A program made the position numbers and the translations under genes. From Pseudoxanthomonas sp. CF125 (GTDB taxonomy: Bacteria > Pseudomonadota > Gammaproteobacteria > Xanthomonadales > Xanthomonadaceae): 64,000 bases of DNA. The notes beneath the pieces are model-generated. The model ran no database searches. It was not told the origin of the DNA and saw only the letters and a list, made by a program, of their open reading frames with translations. The stretch is from the NCBI RefSeq assembly GCF_900104085.1, contig NZ_FNLD01000001.1, positions 1,656,331-1,720,330 of the forward strand, written 5' to 3'. Shown in pieces: positions 45,725 to 54,777 of this stretch (positions within the stretch are counted from its first letter, which is position 1; the number at the start of each line of letters is the position of its first letter).

Positions 45725-47056
45725 TTAGTCGATGGTGAACTTCAGCGTGGCGATGACGCCGCGCGTCTCGCCGGGCCGCACGCCCACTTGCCAACCGTAG
45801 AGTTCGCACAGGCGGCTGACGATGGAGAGGCCGATGCCGCCGCCTTGCGAATGACCGGCATGGGTACCGCGATACCCACGTTCGAACAAGCGTGCGGCGT
45901 CTTCAGGACTGAGCCCTGGGCCCGAGTCGATCACCTCCACACTGTCGGCCATCAATCGCACGACCACATCGCCTTCCAGCGTGTACTTCACCGCATTGCC
46001 GATCAGGTTGCCCAGCGCCACCGAAACCGCTGATTCCGGCGCATCCACAGTCAACCCGCTTTCGCCTTCCATGCGCAGGATCAAGGGCTTGTTTCCCAAT
46101 TGCGCGCGATGAGCGTCCAGCAATTGCTCTGCGACCCGCGCCACCAGCGTGTTGCCTTGTCCACGCTCGTTGCGCGACAGCAGCAGCAACGATCCGATCA
46201 AGTCGGTGCATTGTTGTTCCGCACGCTGGATTCGGAAAAGACGCTGCTCGACTTTTTCATCCAACCCAGGTCGGGCCAATAGCAACTCGGTCGCTCCTCT
46301 GATGACAGCAAGCGGAGTACGTAACTCATGGCTGACGTCGGCGTTGAACTCACGGTCGCGCTGCACCACCTCTGTAAGGCGGGCGGCATAGTCGTCCAAC
46401 GCCTTTGCCAGTTCGCCCACCTCATCTTCGGGGAAATGGGTCGCCAACGGTTTGGGATTGCTACTGCCGCGATAGGAACGCAACCGGGCCGCCAATTCCG
46501 ACACCGGACTCATCACGCGTGATGCTGCCCACCAGCCGACTACCAACGATAGTGCACTGAAAATCAGGACGGACAGGTAAATGGCGCGCATGAATTGGCG
46601 CTGGCCTGAAGCCGTCCCGGAAATGTCGTAGGCCAGGAAGAACCATGCCTCTGGCGTCTTGCGTACCGCCAGTTTGTAGACAAGTGGATCACCACTCTCG
46701 TCAACATCGGAAATATTGTGGTTTCCGTTCGGCAGTTTGACCCATTCCGGACGCTCCTCCCGGACGCGATCGAACTTGTCCGGCGTAAAGACATACGCCC
46801 TGATTTGCTGTACCGGCAAATCAGGGTTTTTTGCAGGATTAGCGTAGAAGCGTCTTGCATACTCGTCGATATTGCGATTCATCACGTCTTCGACGAGCTG
46901 ATTCTCCACCCGTTGACGGGTGTAATCGGTCAGATAGGCGAAAAGCGCCGTAAGCCCGGTACCGAGCAGAAAGAACGACAGGATGATTCGGGTTCGGAGT
47001 CTTCGCCGAAAACGCAACTGCCGCCGATTACGCCGAGGGCTATCGGTTTCAGGCAT
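45725..47056 (-). CDS. Sensor histidine kinase, ColS-like
   Basis: A 443-residue inner-membrane kinase: first helix about 22-43, a periplasmic sensor of about 110 residues, second helix about 165-188, HAMP-like linker, then DVSHELRTPL with phospho-accepting His near 244, N-box NLIGNAVKYT and G-boxes DSGPGLS and GGGIGLS. The periplasmic part contains EERPE, giving an ExxE arrangement like the metal-sensing motif of ColS. Its start overlaps the regulator's end by eight bases. Metal or membrane stress sensing is inferred from the ColRS resemblance. Confidence 0.88.
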   Translation of the reverse strand: MPETDSPRRNRRQLRFRRRLRTRIILSFFLLGTGLTALFAYLTDYTRQRVENQLVEDVMNRNIDEYARRFYANPAKNPDLPVQQIRAYVFTPDKFDRVREERPEWVKLPNGNHNISDVDESGDPLVYKLAVRKTPEAWFFLAYDISGTASGQRQFMRAIYLSVLIFSALSLVVGWWAASRVMSPVSELAARLRSYRGSSNPKPLATHFPEDEVGELAKALDDYAARLTEVVQRDREFNADVSHELRTPLAVIRGATELLLARPGLDEKVEQRLFRIQRAEQQCTDLIGSLLLLSRNERGQGNTLVARVAEQLLDAHRAQLGNKPLILRMEGESGLTVDAPESAVSVALGNLIGNAVKYTLEGDVVVRLMADSVEVIDSGPGLSPEDAARLFERGYRGTHAGHSQGGGIGLSIVSRLCELYGWQVGVRPGETRGVIATLKFTID

Positions 47057-47726
47057 CCGGAGCAGCTATCCGGTAACCAATGCCATGACGGGTCTGAATA
47101 AACGGCGTATCGAACGGCTTGTCTACCACCGCGCGCAGCCCATGGATATGCACGCGCAGCGAATCCGAATCGGGCAGCTCTTCGCCCCACACACGGGTTT
47201 CCAGTTCCTGGCGGGTGACCACCGCAGGCGAGGCTTCCATCAACGCCTGCAGGATCTTCAGCGCGGTCGGATTGAGCTGCAGCAGCTTGCCCTGGCGGCG
47301 CACTTCCAGCGTGTCCAGGTTGTACTCCAGCTCGCCCACTTCCAGCACCCGCGTCTGCACGCCCTTGCCGCGGCGCGATAGCGCATTCAGGCGGACCTCG
47401 ACTTCCTGCAATGCGAACGGCTTGATCAGATAGTCGTCGGCGCCCGAATCGAAACCAGCCAGCTTGTTGTCCAGCGTGTCGCGCGCGGTGAGCATGAGGA
47501 TAGGCGTCTGCTTGCGTGCTTCGTTGCGCAGCTTGCGGCAAACTTCCAGGCCGTCCATGCCCGGAAGATTGAGGTCCAGTACGATCGCATCGAAGTCATG
47601 CACGACCGCCAAGTGCAGGCCGGTCACGCCGTCGGCCGCGAAATCCACGGTGTGGCCGCGGTCCTCGAGGTAATCCCCGAGGTTCGCCGCGATGTCGCTG
47701 TTGTCTTCGATAACCAGAATTCGCAT
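47049..47726 (-). CDS. OmpR-family response regulator, ColR-like
   Basis: A 225-residue regulator with a receiver domain (1-120; phosphorylation Asp in IVLDLNLPGMDG, Lys in LIKPF) and a winged-helix DNA-binding domain (about 130-222; ELPDSDSLRVHIHGLRAVVDKPF). The C-terminal region closely follows ColR of pseudomonads and xanthomonads as I remember it. I use the ATG at 47724-47726, with GGAG seven bases before it; a TTG directly upstream is less likely. The histidine kinase gene overlaps its end. Confidence 0.93.
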   Translation of the reverse strand: MRILVIEDNSDIAANLGDYLEDRGHTVDFAADGVTGLHLAVVHDFDAIVLDLNLPGMDGLEVCRKLRNEARKQTPILMLTARDTLDNKLAGFDSGADDYLIKPFALQEVEVRLNALSRRGKGVQTRVLEVGELEYNLDTLEVRRQGKLLQLNPTALKILQALMEASPAVVTRQELETRVWGEELPDSDSLRVHIHGLRAVVDKPFDTPFIQTRHGIGYRIAAPDA

Positions 47727-47737
47727 CAATTACTCCA

Positions 47738-47777
47738 AATCAATTGCCGGCGAATAGCAAATCAATTGCCGGCGGGT
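47738..47777. repeat. Direct duplication of CAAATCAATTGCCGGCG
   Basis: The 17-base unit occurs at about 47737-47754 and about 47757-47774. The second copy overlaps the last codons and stop of the hypothetical gene at 47762-48232; the first forms the leader of the response regulator and carries its ribosome site just beyond. Confidence 0.75.
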
Positions 47778-48232
47778 AGAATGATCCTGCGGTTATCCCG
47801 TAGTACATTCTGCGAGTCTTCCATTGCGCGCCTGCGATTGGCGACCGTGCTGCACTGGGTCGTGACGCGGTGCGAGCCGACCTTCTTTTCGCGCCTGCAG
47901 ACCAGTCTGCTGTCCTCGCCGGCCTTGGTCAGGATGTTGTTGATCTGCTCCTGGTCGTTGAACATCTGGGTCCTGTCTTCCCAGGAAAGGCGTTCGACGC
48001 TGCCGTAGGTTTGAAAAAGACCGGCGATCCGATCCAGTGCCTGATTCACGGTAGCACGGTCTTCCGTACTGATCTCACTATACGTTTCGCCATCCGCCAG
48101 GTCGGCCTCAATGGCCTTCCTTTGTTCTGCGAATGCGCCTTCGGCGACGTCCACCGACGCCCTCGTCGTCGCTGCGAATGCCGGGCCACTGACCATGGCC
48201 AGCAGTAAGGATATAAACGCCAATCTGAACAT
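47762..48232 (-). CDS. Secreted hypothetical protein
   Basis: A 156-residue protein with a signal peptide (1-20, ending AFA). The mature protein is charged and helical with two cysteines about 15 apart (SRLVCRREKK and TTQCSTVANRR). The pattern LVCRREKKVGSHRVTTQC recurs in small exported proteins of xanthomonads, but I cannot name a function. It lies 36 bases upstream of the response regulator on the same strand and may be part of that operon, perhaps as an envelope accessory. GGAG precedes the ATG. Confidence 0.75.
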   Translation of the reverse strand: MFRLAFISLLLAMVSGPAFAATTRASVDVAEGAFAEQRKAIEADLADGETYSEISTEDRATVNQALDRIAGLFQTYGSVERLSWEDRTQMFNDQEQINNILTKAGEDSRLVCRREKKVGSHRVTTQCSTVANRRRAMEDSQNVLRDNRRIILPAGN

Positions 48233-48374
48233 GAGTGCGCTCCAACAACAATTAGATGAAATTCCTTAAGCCTTTCATGCCCGGTCTCGACAGGCCGAAG
48301 GACTCCCGCGCCCCCGCGGAAGCGGGTTGATTCTGGCATAGGGAATGGAGCCTGTCCTCGTCGCACCCACCAGT

Positions 48375-48408
48375 AAAAAGGCCCGGCCGGACAGCGTCCG
48401 GCTGGGCC
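48375..48408 (-). terminator. Rho-independent terminator reading leftwards
   Basis: On the minus strand GGCCCAGCCGGAC pairs with GTCCGGCCGGGCC around a short loop and is followed by TTTTT. It lies about 170 bases beyond the rimK stop and isolates that gene from the two-component operon. Confidence 0.85.
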
Positions 48409-48574
48409 AAAGGGTTACCCGATTACCGTAATTCGGCCCCCAGGGCTGACGTCCCCGGAAAGCACAGAGCTGCGGTCGGGCAAAGCTACGCCGGGGCTGA
48501 TTAAAGCCCTGTTAAAGCCTTGCCAGGGCTACCGCGCATGAGCATTCTATTTAAAATAAGATATTGATCTATAT
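48409..48574. other. Spacer downstream of rimK
   Basis: No gene is supported. The stretch is AT-richer than the surroundings at its right end (TTTAAAATAAGATATTGATC near 48550) and contains short GC hairpins. Confidence 0.4.
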
Positions 48575-49456
48575 CTATTTTTTACGTGCGCCGACCCTTA
48601 CTTGGTCGATGATGAAGCCCGCAATGTCCTGGCCGCATACCTGCTCTATGCCCTCCAACCCCGGGGTCGAGTTGACCTCCAGCACCAGCGGGCCGCGCTG
48701 CGCCCGGATCAGGTCCACACCGGCCACGTTGAGTCCCAGACTGCGCGCCGCGCGGACTGCAACATCCTTTTCGGCCTGGCTCGCTTCGACCGGCTCGGCG
48801 GTGCCGCCCCGATGCAGGTTGGAACGGAAGTCGCCTTCCGGCGCCTGCCGCCGCATCGAAGCCACCACCCGGTCGCCCACCACGAAACAACGCACATCGG
48901 CGCCCTGGGCTTCCCCTATGAATTCCTGGACCACGAAATTGGCGTACAGCCCACGCAGCGCCTCGATCACGCTGCGCGAGGCGGAGGGTTTCTCGGTCAG
49001 CATCACCCCCGCCCCTTGGGTGCCTTCGTTGAGCTTGATGACATGCGGCGGAGGACCCAGCATGGACAGCAGGTCCACGGTGTCGTCCGGGTTGTCGCCG
49101 AACACGGTGATCGGCATACCGATGCCTTGGGCCGCCAGCAACTGGTGCGCGCGCAGCTTGTCGCGCGCGCGCAGGATCGCATCGGAGGGATTGGGCGTGT
49201 AACTGCCCATCAGCTCCAGCTGACGCAACACGGCGGTGCCGTAGCGTGTGATGGAGGCGCCGATGCGCGGGATCACCGCGTCGTAGCCGGCGATCGGTTT
49301 GCCCTTGTAATGCATGCTGAAACCATCGCTGGCAATGCGCATGTAACAGCGAAGAGGATCGAGGACGCGCACGGTGTGGCCGCGTGCGCGCGCCGCTTCC
49401 ACCAGACGCCTGGTGGAATAAAGCTTGCTGTTGCGCGAGAGGATGGCGAGTTTCAT
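48575..49456 (-). CDS. rimK: Alpha-L-glutamate ligase RimK
   Basis: A 293-residue ATP-grasp ligase closely following Rim[62 protein letters not shown] and [12 protein letters not shown]. RimK adds glutamate residues to the C-terminus of ribosomal protein S6 and can synthesise poly-glutamate. I use the ATG at 49454-49456, because MKLAILSR is the family start; the frame opens 11 codons earlier. The terminator at 48375-48408 follows. Confidence 0.95.
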   Translation of the reverse strand: MKLAILSRNSKLYSTRRLVEAARARGHTVRVLDPLRCYMRIASDGFSMHYKGKPIAGYDAVIPRIGASITRYGTAVLRQLELMGSYTPNPSDAILRARDKLRAHQLLAAQGIGMPITVFGDNPDDTVDLLSMLGPPPHVIKLNEGTQGAGVMLTEKPSASRSVIEALRGLYANFVVQEFIGEAQGADVRCFVVGDRVVASMRRQAPEGDFRSNLHRGGTAEPVEASQAEKDVAVRAARSLGLNVAGVDLIRAQRGPLVLEVNSTPGLEGIEQVCGQDIAGFIIDQVRVGARKK

Positions 49457-49681
49457 CCACGGCCTGCCTGGCGATCGGGGCCACAGCATGCCACGCCGGC
49501 CGCACCTGTGTATGACGGTGGAACCGGCGGTTTATCGCATCGACATGCGCAGTCGCGGGATAATGCGCAGCCCTCGGCCGGACCGTGCACACCAGGCCAA
49601 AGGTTGCCGATCCGGGCACTGCTCAACCTGGGCGCGAGCAGACGCGATGCGCTCGGCGCATCGGTCTTCCGGCCGGCCCGG
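49457..49681. other. Spacer between rimK and the surface-protein cluster
   Basis: I see no gene or convincing terminator. It carries the rimK promoter region and the downstream side of the DUF11 secreted-protein gene. Confidence 0.4.
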
Positions 49682-51037
49682 CTATTGCACCGTGCAGGTC
49701 AGAGTCACCGTGATCGAACTGTTGGCCGACAAAGCGGGAATCGCCACACCGGTTGCCGATTGCAATGCCGTCACCAGCGCCGCGCCGGTTGCCGCAGGAC
49801 AGGTCGCGGTTCCCGTAGTCACCGCGCAGGTCGCTGTGGTGCAAGTCAGGCCGGTCGATGCGGGATCCCGCAACCTGGCGCCATCGGCCGCGTCGGGGCC
49901 GGTGTTGGCCGCAACGATGCTGTAGGTGGTGGATATGCCCCGTGTCACCGTGTCCGAGGCCTGGTCGATATCGCCGTTCACGCCCGGGGTGTTCGTCTTG
50001 GTGATCTGCAGGCCCGAAAGCCTGCGGGTATTGGTATACCTGCAGACGACAGCGGCACCGCTGCTACCCACCGTCAAGGTGTTGCCGCTCAACACTCCGT
50101 CGCCCGTGCAGGTCAGCACACCGTTATACAGACCGGTATTGGAACCGGCCAAAGTCTCGGCGAGAACCAGCGTTTCTCCGCCATAAACCGTTACCGGAGT
50201 GCTGTCGGTATCGGTTTCGTTCGCCGCGCCCGCATCGGAAACCAGCGTATCGATCACGGTGCCGGCGCGCGAAATGGTCACCGTGGCGTCGTCGCCCGCC
50301 GATGCGTTCGACCACGTTTTTACCAGCGTCAACTGTGCAGGAACGCACTGGTTGGTCGAAAAGCTCAAGGCTGCCTCATCGAAGTTCGCGTTGTTGTCCA
50401 TGGACACCACATAAGAGACCGTGGTTCCGGCAGGAATATTGACGACACCCGATACCTGCACCCAGGGAGCGGTGGCCGATGTCACCGGTGAAACCGGTGC
50501 CGGCAGGCTCGCGCTTGCGGTCGCCAGCACCGCGCCGGCGGTACCCACGCCCTGCCTGATGGAAATACTGGCCGTTGCCGCGGACAGATTGTCGCGGGTG
50601 GAGAACCAGCCGGAAAAAGTCGCCTGCCTGGTCACGCCCGGCTGCGTTCCTCCGCAGGCCGGCACGGTGAAAGACTGATAGAAGTCATTGGACCCGCTGG
50701 CGATATCCAGATAGTGCTGCCGCACACCAACGCCGGTCGCAGGGTCCGCGTCCAGCCTGGGGCCGCTGGTGCCGTAGTTGAAGGTAGACCCTCCGTCCAC
50801 CTTGACCACATTCGAGCTGTTTCCCGCACCAAGGGTCCACGGAGTGATCGGGTAGCCGATGTTGTTGCCGAAAGCCGGAGGCGGATTGGCTTCGAAACCC
50901 GGATTTCCGATCAGATTCTGCGCATCGGCTGGCGCAGAGAAGAACAGAACGAGACCCAACAACCCACAGAACAGCGGGCCGTGTGATTTCGGTCCGTTGC
51001 GCAGACGGGCGGTTCGGCTGTCGGAATTCCGGTTCAT
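49682..51037 (-). CDS. Secreted DUF11-type protein
   Basis: A 451-residue protein with a long signal peptide (about 22-39, cleaved at ADA-Q). The N-terminal half starts NLIGNPGFEANPPP, typical of jelly-roll domains in secreted proteins; the second half contains two beta-rich modules, the last with ITKTNTPGVNGDIDQASDTVTRG and ARLRDPASTGLTC, characteristic of DUF11-like repeats. It probably is a surface-exposed or secreted adhesin-like protein. Its ATG overlaps the stop of the barrel gene (TGATG), so it is the last gene of a three-gene unit. Confidence 0.8.
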   Translation of the reverse strand: MNRNSDSRTARLRNGPKSHGPLFCGLLGLVLFFSAPADAQNLIGNPGFEANPPPAFGNNIGYPITPWTLGAGNSSNVVKVDGGSTFNYGTSGPRLDADPATGVGVRQHYLDIASGSNDFYQSFTVPACGGTQPGVTRQATFSGWFSTRDNLSAATASISIRQGVGTAGAVLATASASLPAPVSPVTSATAPWVQVSGVVNIPAGTTVSYVVSMDNNANFDEAALSFSTNQCVPAQLTLVKTWSNASAGDDATVTISRAGTVIDTLVSDAGAANETDTDSTPVTVYGGETLVLAETLAGSNTGLYNGVLTCTGDGVLSGNTLTVGSSGAAVVCRYTNTRRLSGLQITKTNTPGVNGDIDQASDTVTRGISTTYSIVAANTGPDAADGARLRDPASTGLTCTTATCAVTTGTATCPAATGAALVTALQSATGVAIPALSANSSITVTLTCTVQ

Positions 51038-54000
51038 CAGTAGCTACCCACGATGTTGATGAAGAAACCCTTGTGGTCGTAATCGAAATCAGTGAGGTCA
51101 TCGCTGAAGTCGGTGAAGTTGTAGCCCACGCCCACGCGGAAGTTCTTGTTGATGTCGCGGTCCACGCCGACCAGGTAGCCGCTGCGCGTGCCGCCGTCTT
51201 TCACGTCCAGCCAGCGGTACTCGGCCAACGCGTGCCACTGCGTGCGCAGCTCGTAACGGATCTGCCCGGAGGCGAAGGTGGTGGCCGAGTCTGTCCATAC
51301 GCCGACACCGCGCCCGAAACGCACTTCACCCTCGCGCCGCGCCAGTTTGCCGGCGAACTCCCAGTGCGTATCCAGCTTGTACACGCCTTCCAGCGAGAAC
51401 ACCTGCGAGCGCTGGTCGTAATCGACGCCGTTGATCTGGTCCAGCGTGGACAGATCGTAGAGGTAGGTGTAACGGCCGAACACGCCCCAGCGCGTGCTGT
51501 TCCACGGACGCCAGGCGAAGCCCACGTTGCCTTCGATGAACTTGGCGCCGGCTTGCGGGTTCAATTCGTCGTCGGTGTCCGAATAGTTCAGGCGTGCGGC
51601 GATGCGCCAGCTTTCGTTGAACTTGTGGGTGAAGCGGTTGGTGCTGACCCACTGCTCGCGCTGTTCGGCGCCGGTGTCCTTGCGCCATTCCAGTTTGCTG
51701 TTCCAGTCGGTGTCCGGCGAAGTGCGTCCGCCGTTGATGCTGACCGCGCGACGGTCGACCACGCCTTGCGCGCCGGTCAGTTCGCCGGACTGCAGGGTGA
51801 AGCCGGTGGTCCAACCCTGCGACGGATAGAAATCCATGCCGAAGGTGTGGGCCAGGCCGGATTCGCTCGGGGTTTTCAGGAACTGGCTTTCGTTGAACAG
51901 ATTGACCTGGTTCGACAGGCGCCAGCGCTGGCCCAGCGTCCAGCCGTTCTGCCGGTTCGGATTGAACAGCGAGTCGTAGGCGGTGGTGTCGGTCGAATAG
52001 GTGTAGCCGCCGTAGATCGTATGTTCCGGCGCCAGACGGTACTCGGCATTGACCGTGGCCGCATCGCCGCGGTCGCCGGTGCTGACTTCCGCGCCGACCG
52101 ACGACAGATCGCCGAACAGATATTTGCCGCCCAAAGTGAAGGCATCGTTGTCCGCATACTGGCCGCCATCGTCGTCCAGCGTCACCTGCGCGGTGCCATA
52201 GACATCCAGCGACGTGCCGAAACGATGGGTGTACTTCACCGCGCCGAGCGTACCGGCCACCTCGCCGAGCAAGCGGTCTTCCTCGACCCGGCGGACCTCA
52301 CCGCTCAGCGTGCTGTGGTCGCTGATGCGCCATTCCGCGGTGACTTGCGCCTGGGTCAGGGTCTCATCGCCGCGTTCTGCCTTGCTGAAGCGCGCGTAGA
52401 GGCCGATATTTGGCGTGAACTGGCCCAGCACTTCGGCGCCGACTTCGGTGATGTCCAGGCCGTTGTCGTAGCGGCTGATGGAATAGCCGGCGCCGACATC
52501 GCGCCACCAGGCGCCCGCGCTCCAATCCTGCTCGGTCCAGCCGAGTTCCTTGAAGTTGACGCGCGCTTCGACCGACTTGGCCTGGCCTTCGCGCGGCCCG
52601 ACCGGATTGAGCTGGGTGAAGGTGAAACCGCCGTTGTCGGAGAAGAACACCGGTGCGCTGAACGATTCGGTCTGGGTGTACTCGGCCTTGAGGTAGGTGC
52701 CTTTGCCCGCTTGCAAGGTGATGTCGCCGCTGGCCAGGGTGTAGTCCTCGCCCGCGCGGTTTTCGTCCACGTAAGTGGCGCCCACGCCAAGGTGATCGCC
52801 GAACCAGTGCTTGGCGCGCACGCCGGCGGTGACATCGTCCGGATCGAAACCCGACGGCACCCATTCGTAATCCACCACCAGGCGCTGCTCGAAGCCATCC
52901 AGCGGCGTGTCGCGGGTCAAGGTGGGGATGTTGTCGCGGGTGATCTGCAACAGCGGGCGCGTCAGCAGCAGACGGCCCTGCATTTCGTCGATTTCATAAT
53001 CGGCGCCGCGGGTCATGGGAATGCGGTTCTCGACGCGGCCGGTGGTCAGGTCGCGTATTTCCAGCACCACCACGTCCGAACCCGGCAGCACGTCCTGATG
53101 CTTCAGGTAGTACAGACTGCCGCCGGTGCCGATGAATTCACTGTGGCCCGGCGCGGTCTGCGCCTCGGAGCCGAACGCGCGTACTTCGGTGCCCGGATCG
53201 CCCCAGGCATTGGTCGCCCGCGAACGCCAGTTGAGCGCCGCGCCGTACAGCGAACGCACGTACTGCGCGTATTCGGTACCGGTGAAGCCGGTATAGAAAT
53301 TGCCCCACAACGCCTGGTTCTTGTCCCAATCCATGCGCAGGTAGAAACGACCCATGGTGTCCACGTCGCGATAGGTCGTGGAGTCGTCGCCGTAGACCGG
53401 GTAATAAAGATCCGGATCGAGGCGGCGGAAGACGTCCTGCGGGTCGGCGTTGGTGAAACCGTCGAACAGATGTTCAAGGTCGCGTTCGGTGGTGTCGGCC
53501 TGCGCGGTCAGCAGGTACTTGCCCTTGAACTTGGCCTTGCCGTAGAACGCCAGGCGGCCATCGCTGATCACATCGTCGTCGTAGCGCGGATCCACCAGCG
53601 ACGGATCGGCCGAACCGCCGATCTTGTTCTGGGAGATGGTCACATCGGCCAGGCCGACGCCGAAGAAATAGCGCCCGGTGACATCCACGTTGAGCGTGTG
53701 GTGGGCGGTCGAATTCTGCGATGTGGTCGCCGGCGCTCCATCCAGGCGCGGCGCGCCGCCCTGGATCTCGATGTCGAACGCATGCTGCCCGACCGGTACC
53801 AGATACTCGGCCGTGAACTTGCGTTCCATATCGACCGGATAGTTGTCGCCGTTGATCTTCAGCGCATAGCCCTGGGGCAGGTTGCGGCCCTGGATGCGGA
53901 TGCGCGAACCGTAGATGGGGATGTTCTGCTGGCGCAGCCCGTTCTGGGCGAACGCGTCGTCGATCAGGCTCTGGGTCTGGGCCTGGTCGATGCTCAGCGC

Positions 54001-54765
54001 GGTGCCCAGATACTTCTCGGTGGTATCGCGCAGGGCCTGTCCGCCGCGCTCGGCTTCTTCCGGCGAGACCAATTGCAGCTTGCTTGGATAGGTTTCGTCG
54101 AAATTTCCCTCGGCATCGAAGGCGCGCAGCACGTAGACCAGTTCGTCGCCGGCGCGGAAACGGTACTTCGACGGCAATGCGCCGTCCCATTCGGCCGATA
54201 CGATGTTGCCCACGTCCATCGGCAGCGTGACCAGGGGATCGATCAGGTCGGCGTCGCTGGCGCGGTAGATGGTCAGTTCGTAGCGCTTCACGAACGTGGA
54301 GTAGTTGCTGCGCGTGTAGAACTGCACCGGCTTGGTGATGGCGGTGCCGTCGAACGGCACGATGCCCGGTGCGGAGATCGAGAGCTCGGGCTGGCCAAGC
54401 GCGGGATCCTCGGTGGCCCAGATCGCACCGCCATTGGCCAGCTGGATGGAGAACTTGCCCTTGGCCACGGCCTTGCCGGGTTGTTCCATGGCCACGGTCA
54501 CGCGGCGATCGGGCTGCAGCGCTTCCGACGACGCATTGTCGCCGGCGGCGACCACCGGCTTGCGTTCGCCGCGCGTGCGCAGCCGGAACAGCAGGCCGTC
54601 CTGCGAACTGCAACCGGCGTCGGTGCAATCGACTTCCGGCGTCTGCGTGGCGCCTTCCGTTTTGCCGGCCGCGGCCGGAGCAGTCTGCTGCGCAACCGCC
54701 AGCGGCGTCATGCCCGCCAGCAAGCTGATCAGGGTGTAGTCGAGTAGTTTCATCTTCATCTTCAT
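51037..54765 (-). CDS. Large predicted outer-membrane beta-barrel protein
   Basis: A 1242-residue protein with a signal peptide (about 1-25, ending AVAQ). The N-terminal 350 residues contain beta-rich periplasmic-looking modules including SRIRIQGRNLPQGYALKING; the remainder (about 400-1242) is an alternating amphipathic strand pattern rich in Tyr/Trp/Gly, with RFSKAERGDE, EYRLAPEHTIYGGYTYS and AGVRAKHW, ending NIVGSY as barrels do. No TonB box or plug is seen. The likely role is an export or anchoring pore for the neighbouring DUF11 proteins. GGGGG precedes the ATG, 12 bases after the upstream stop. Confidence 0.8.
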   Translation of the reverse strand: MKMKMKLLDYTLISLLAGMTPLAVAQQTAPAAAGKTEGATQTPEVDCTDAGCSSQDGLLFRLRTRGERKPVVAAGDNASSEALQPDRRVTVAMEQPGKAVAKGKFSIQLANGGAIWATEDPALGQPELSISAPGIVPFDGTAITKPVQFYTRSNYSTFVKRYELTIYRASDADLIDPLVTLPMDVGNIVSAEWDGALPSKYRFRAGDELVYVLRAFDAEGNFDETYPSKLQLVSPEEAERGGQALRDTTEKYLGTALSIDQAQTQSLIDDAFAQNGLRQQNIPIYGSRIRIQGRNLPQGYALKINGDNYPVDMERKFTAEYLVPVGQHAFDIEIQGGAPRLDGAPATTSQNSTAHHTLNVDVTGRYFFGVGLADVTISQNKIGGSADPSLVDPRYDDDVISDGRLAFYGKAKFKGKYLLTAQADTTERDLEHLFDGFTNADPQDVFRRLDPDLYYPVYGDDSTTYRDVDTMGRFYLRMDWDKNQALWGNFYTGFTGTEYAQYVRSLYGAALNWRSRATNAWGDPGTEVRAFGSEAQTAPGHSEFIGTGGSLYYLKHQDVLPGSDVVVLEIRDLTTGRVENRIPMTRGADYEIDEMQGRLLLTRPLLQITRDNIPTLTRDTPLDGFEQRLVVDYEWVPSGFDPDDVTAGVRAKHWFGDHLGVGATYVDENRAGEDYTLASGDITLQAGKGTYLKAEYTQTESFSAPVFFSDNGGFTFTQLNPVGPREGQAKSVEARVNFKELGWTEQDWSAGAWWRDVGAGYSISRYDNGLDITEVGAEVLGQFTPNIGLYARFSKAERGDETLTQAQVTAEWRISDHSTLSGEVRRVEEDRLLGEVAGTLGAVKYTHRFGTSLDVYGTAQVTLDDDGGQYADNDAFTLGGKYLFGDLSSVGAEVSTGDRGDAATVNAEYRLAPEHTIYGGYTYSTDTTAYDSLFNPNRQNGWTLGQRWRLSNQVNLFNESQFLKTPSESGLAHTFGMDFYPSQGWTTGFTLQSGELTGAQGVVDRRAVSINGGRTSPDTDWNSKLEWRKDTGAEQREQWVSTNRFTHKFNESWRIAARLNYSDTDDELNPQAGAKFIEGNVGFAWRPWNSTRWGVFGRYTYLYDLSTLDQINGVDYDQRSQVFSLEGVYKLDTHWEFAGKLARREGEVRFGRGVGVWTDSATTFASGQIRYELRTQWHALAEYRWLDVKDGGTRSGYLVGVDRDINKNFRVGVGYNFTDFSDDLTDFDYDHKGFFINIVGSY

Positions 54766-54777
54766 GATCCAGCCCCC

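Noticed and set aside
50983..54747. Very long open frame (over 1200 codons) on the plus strand
   Set aside because: It mirrors the barrel gene; its sequence is His/Gln/Val/Arg-rich with no recognisable domain, while the minus strand has a signal peptide and barrel pattern.
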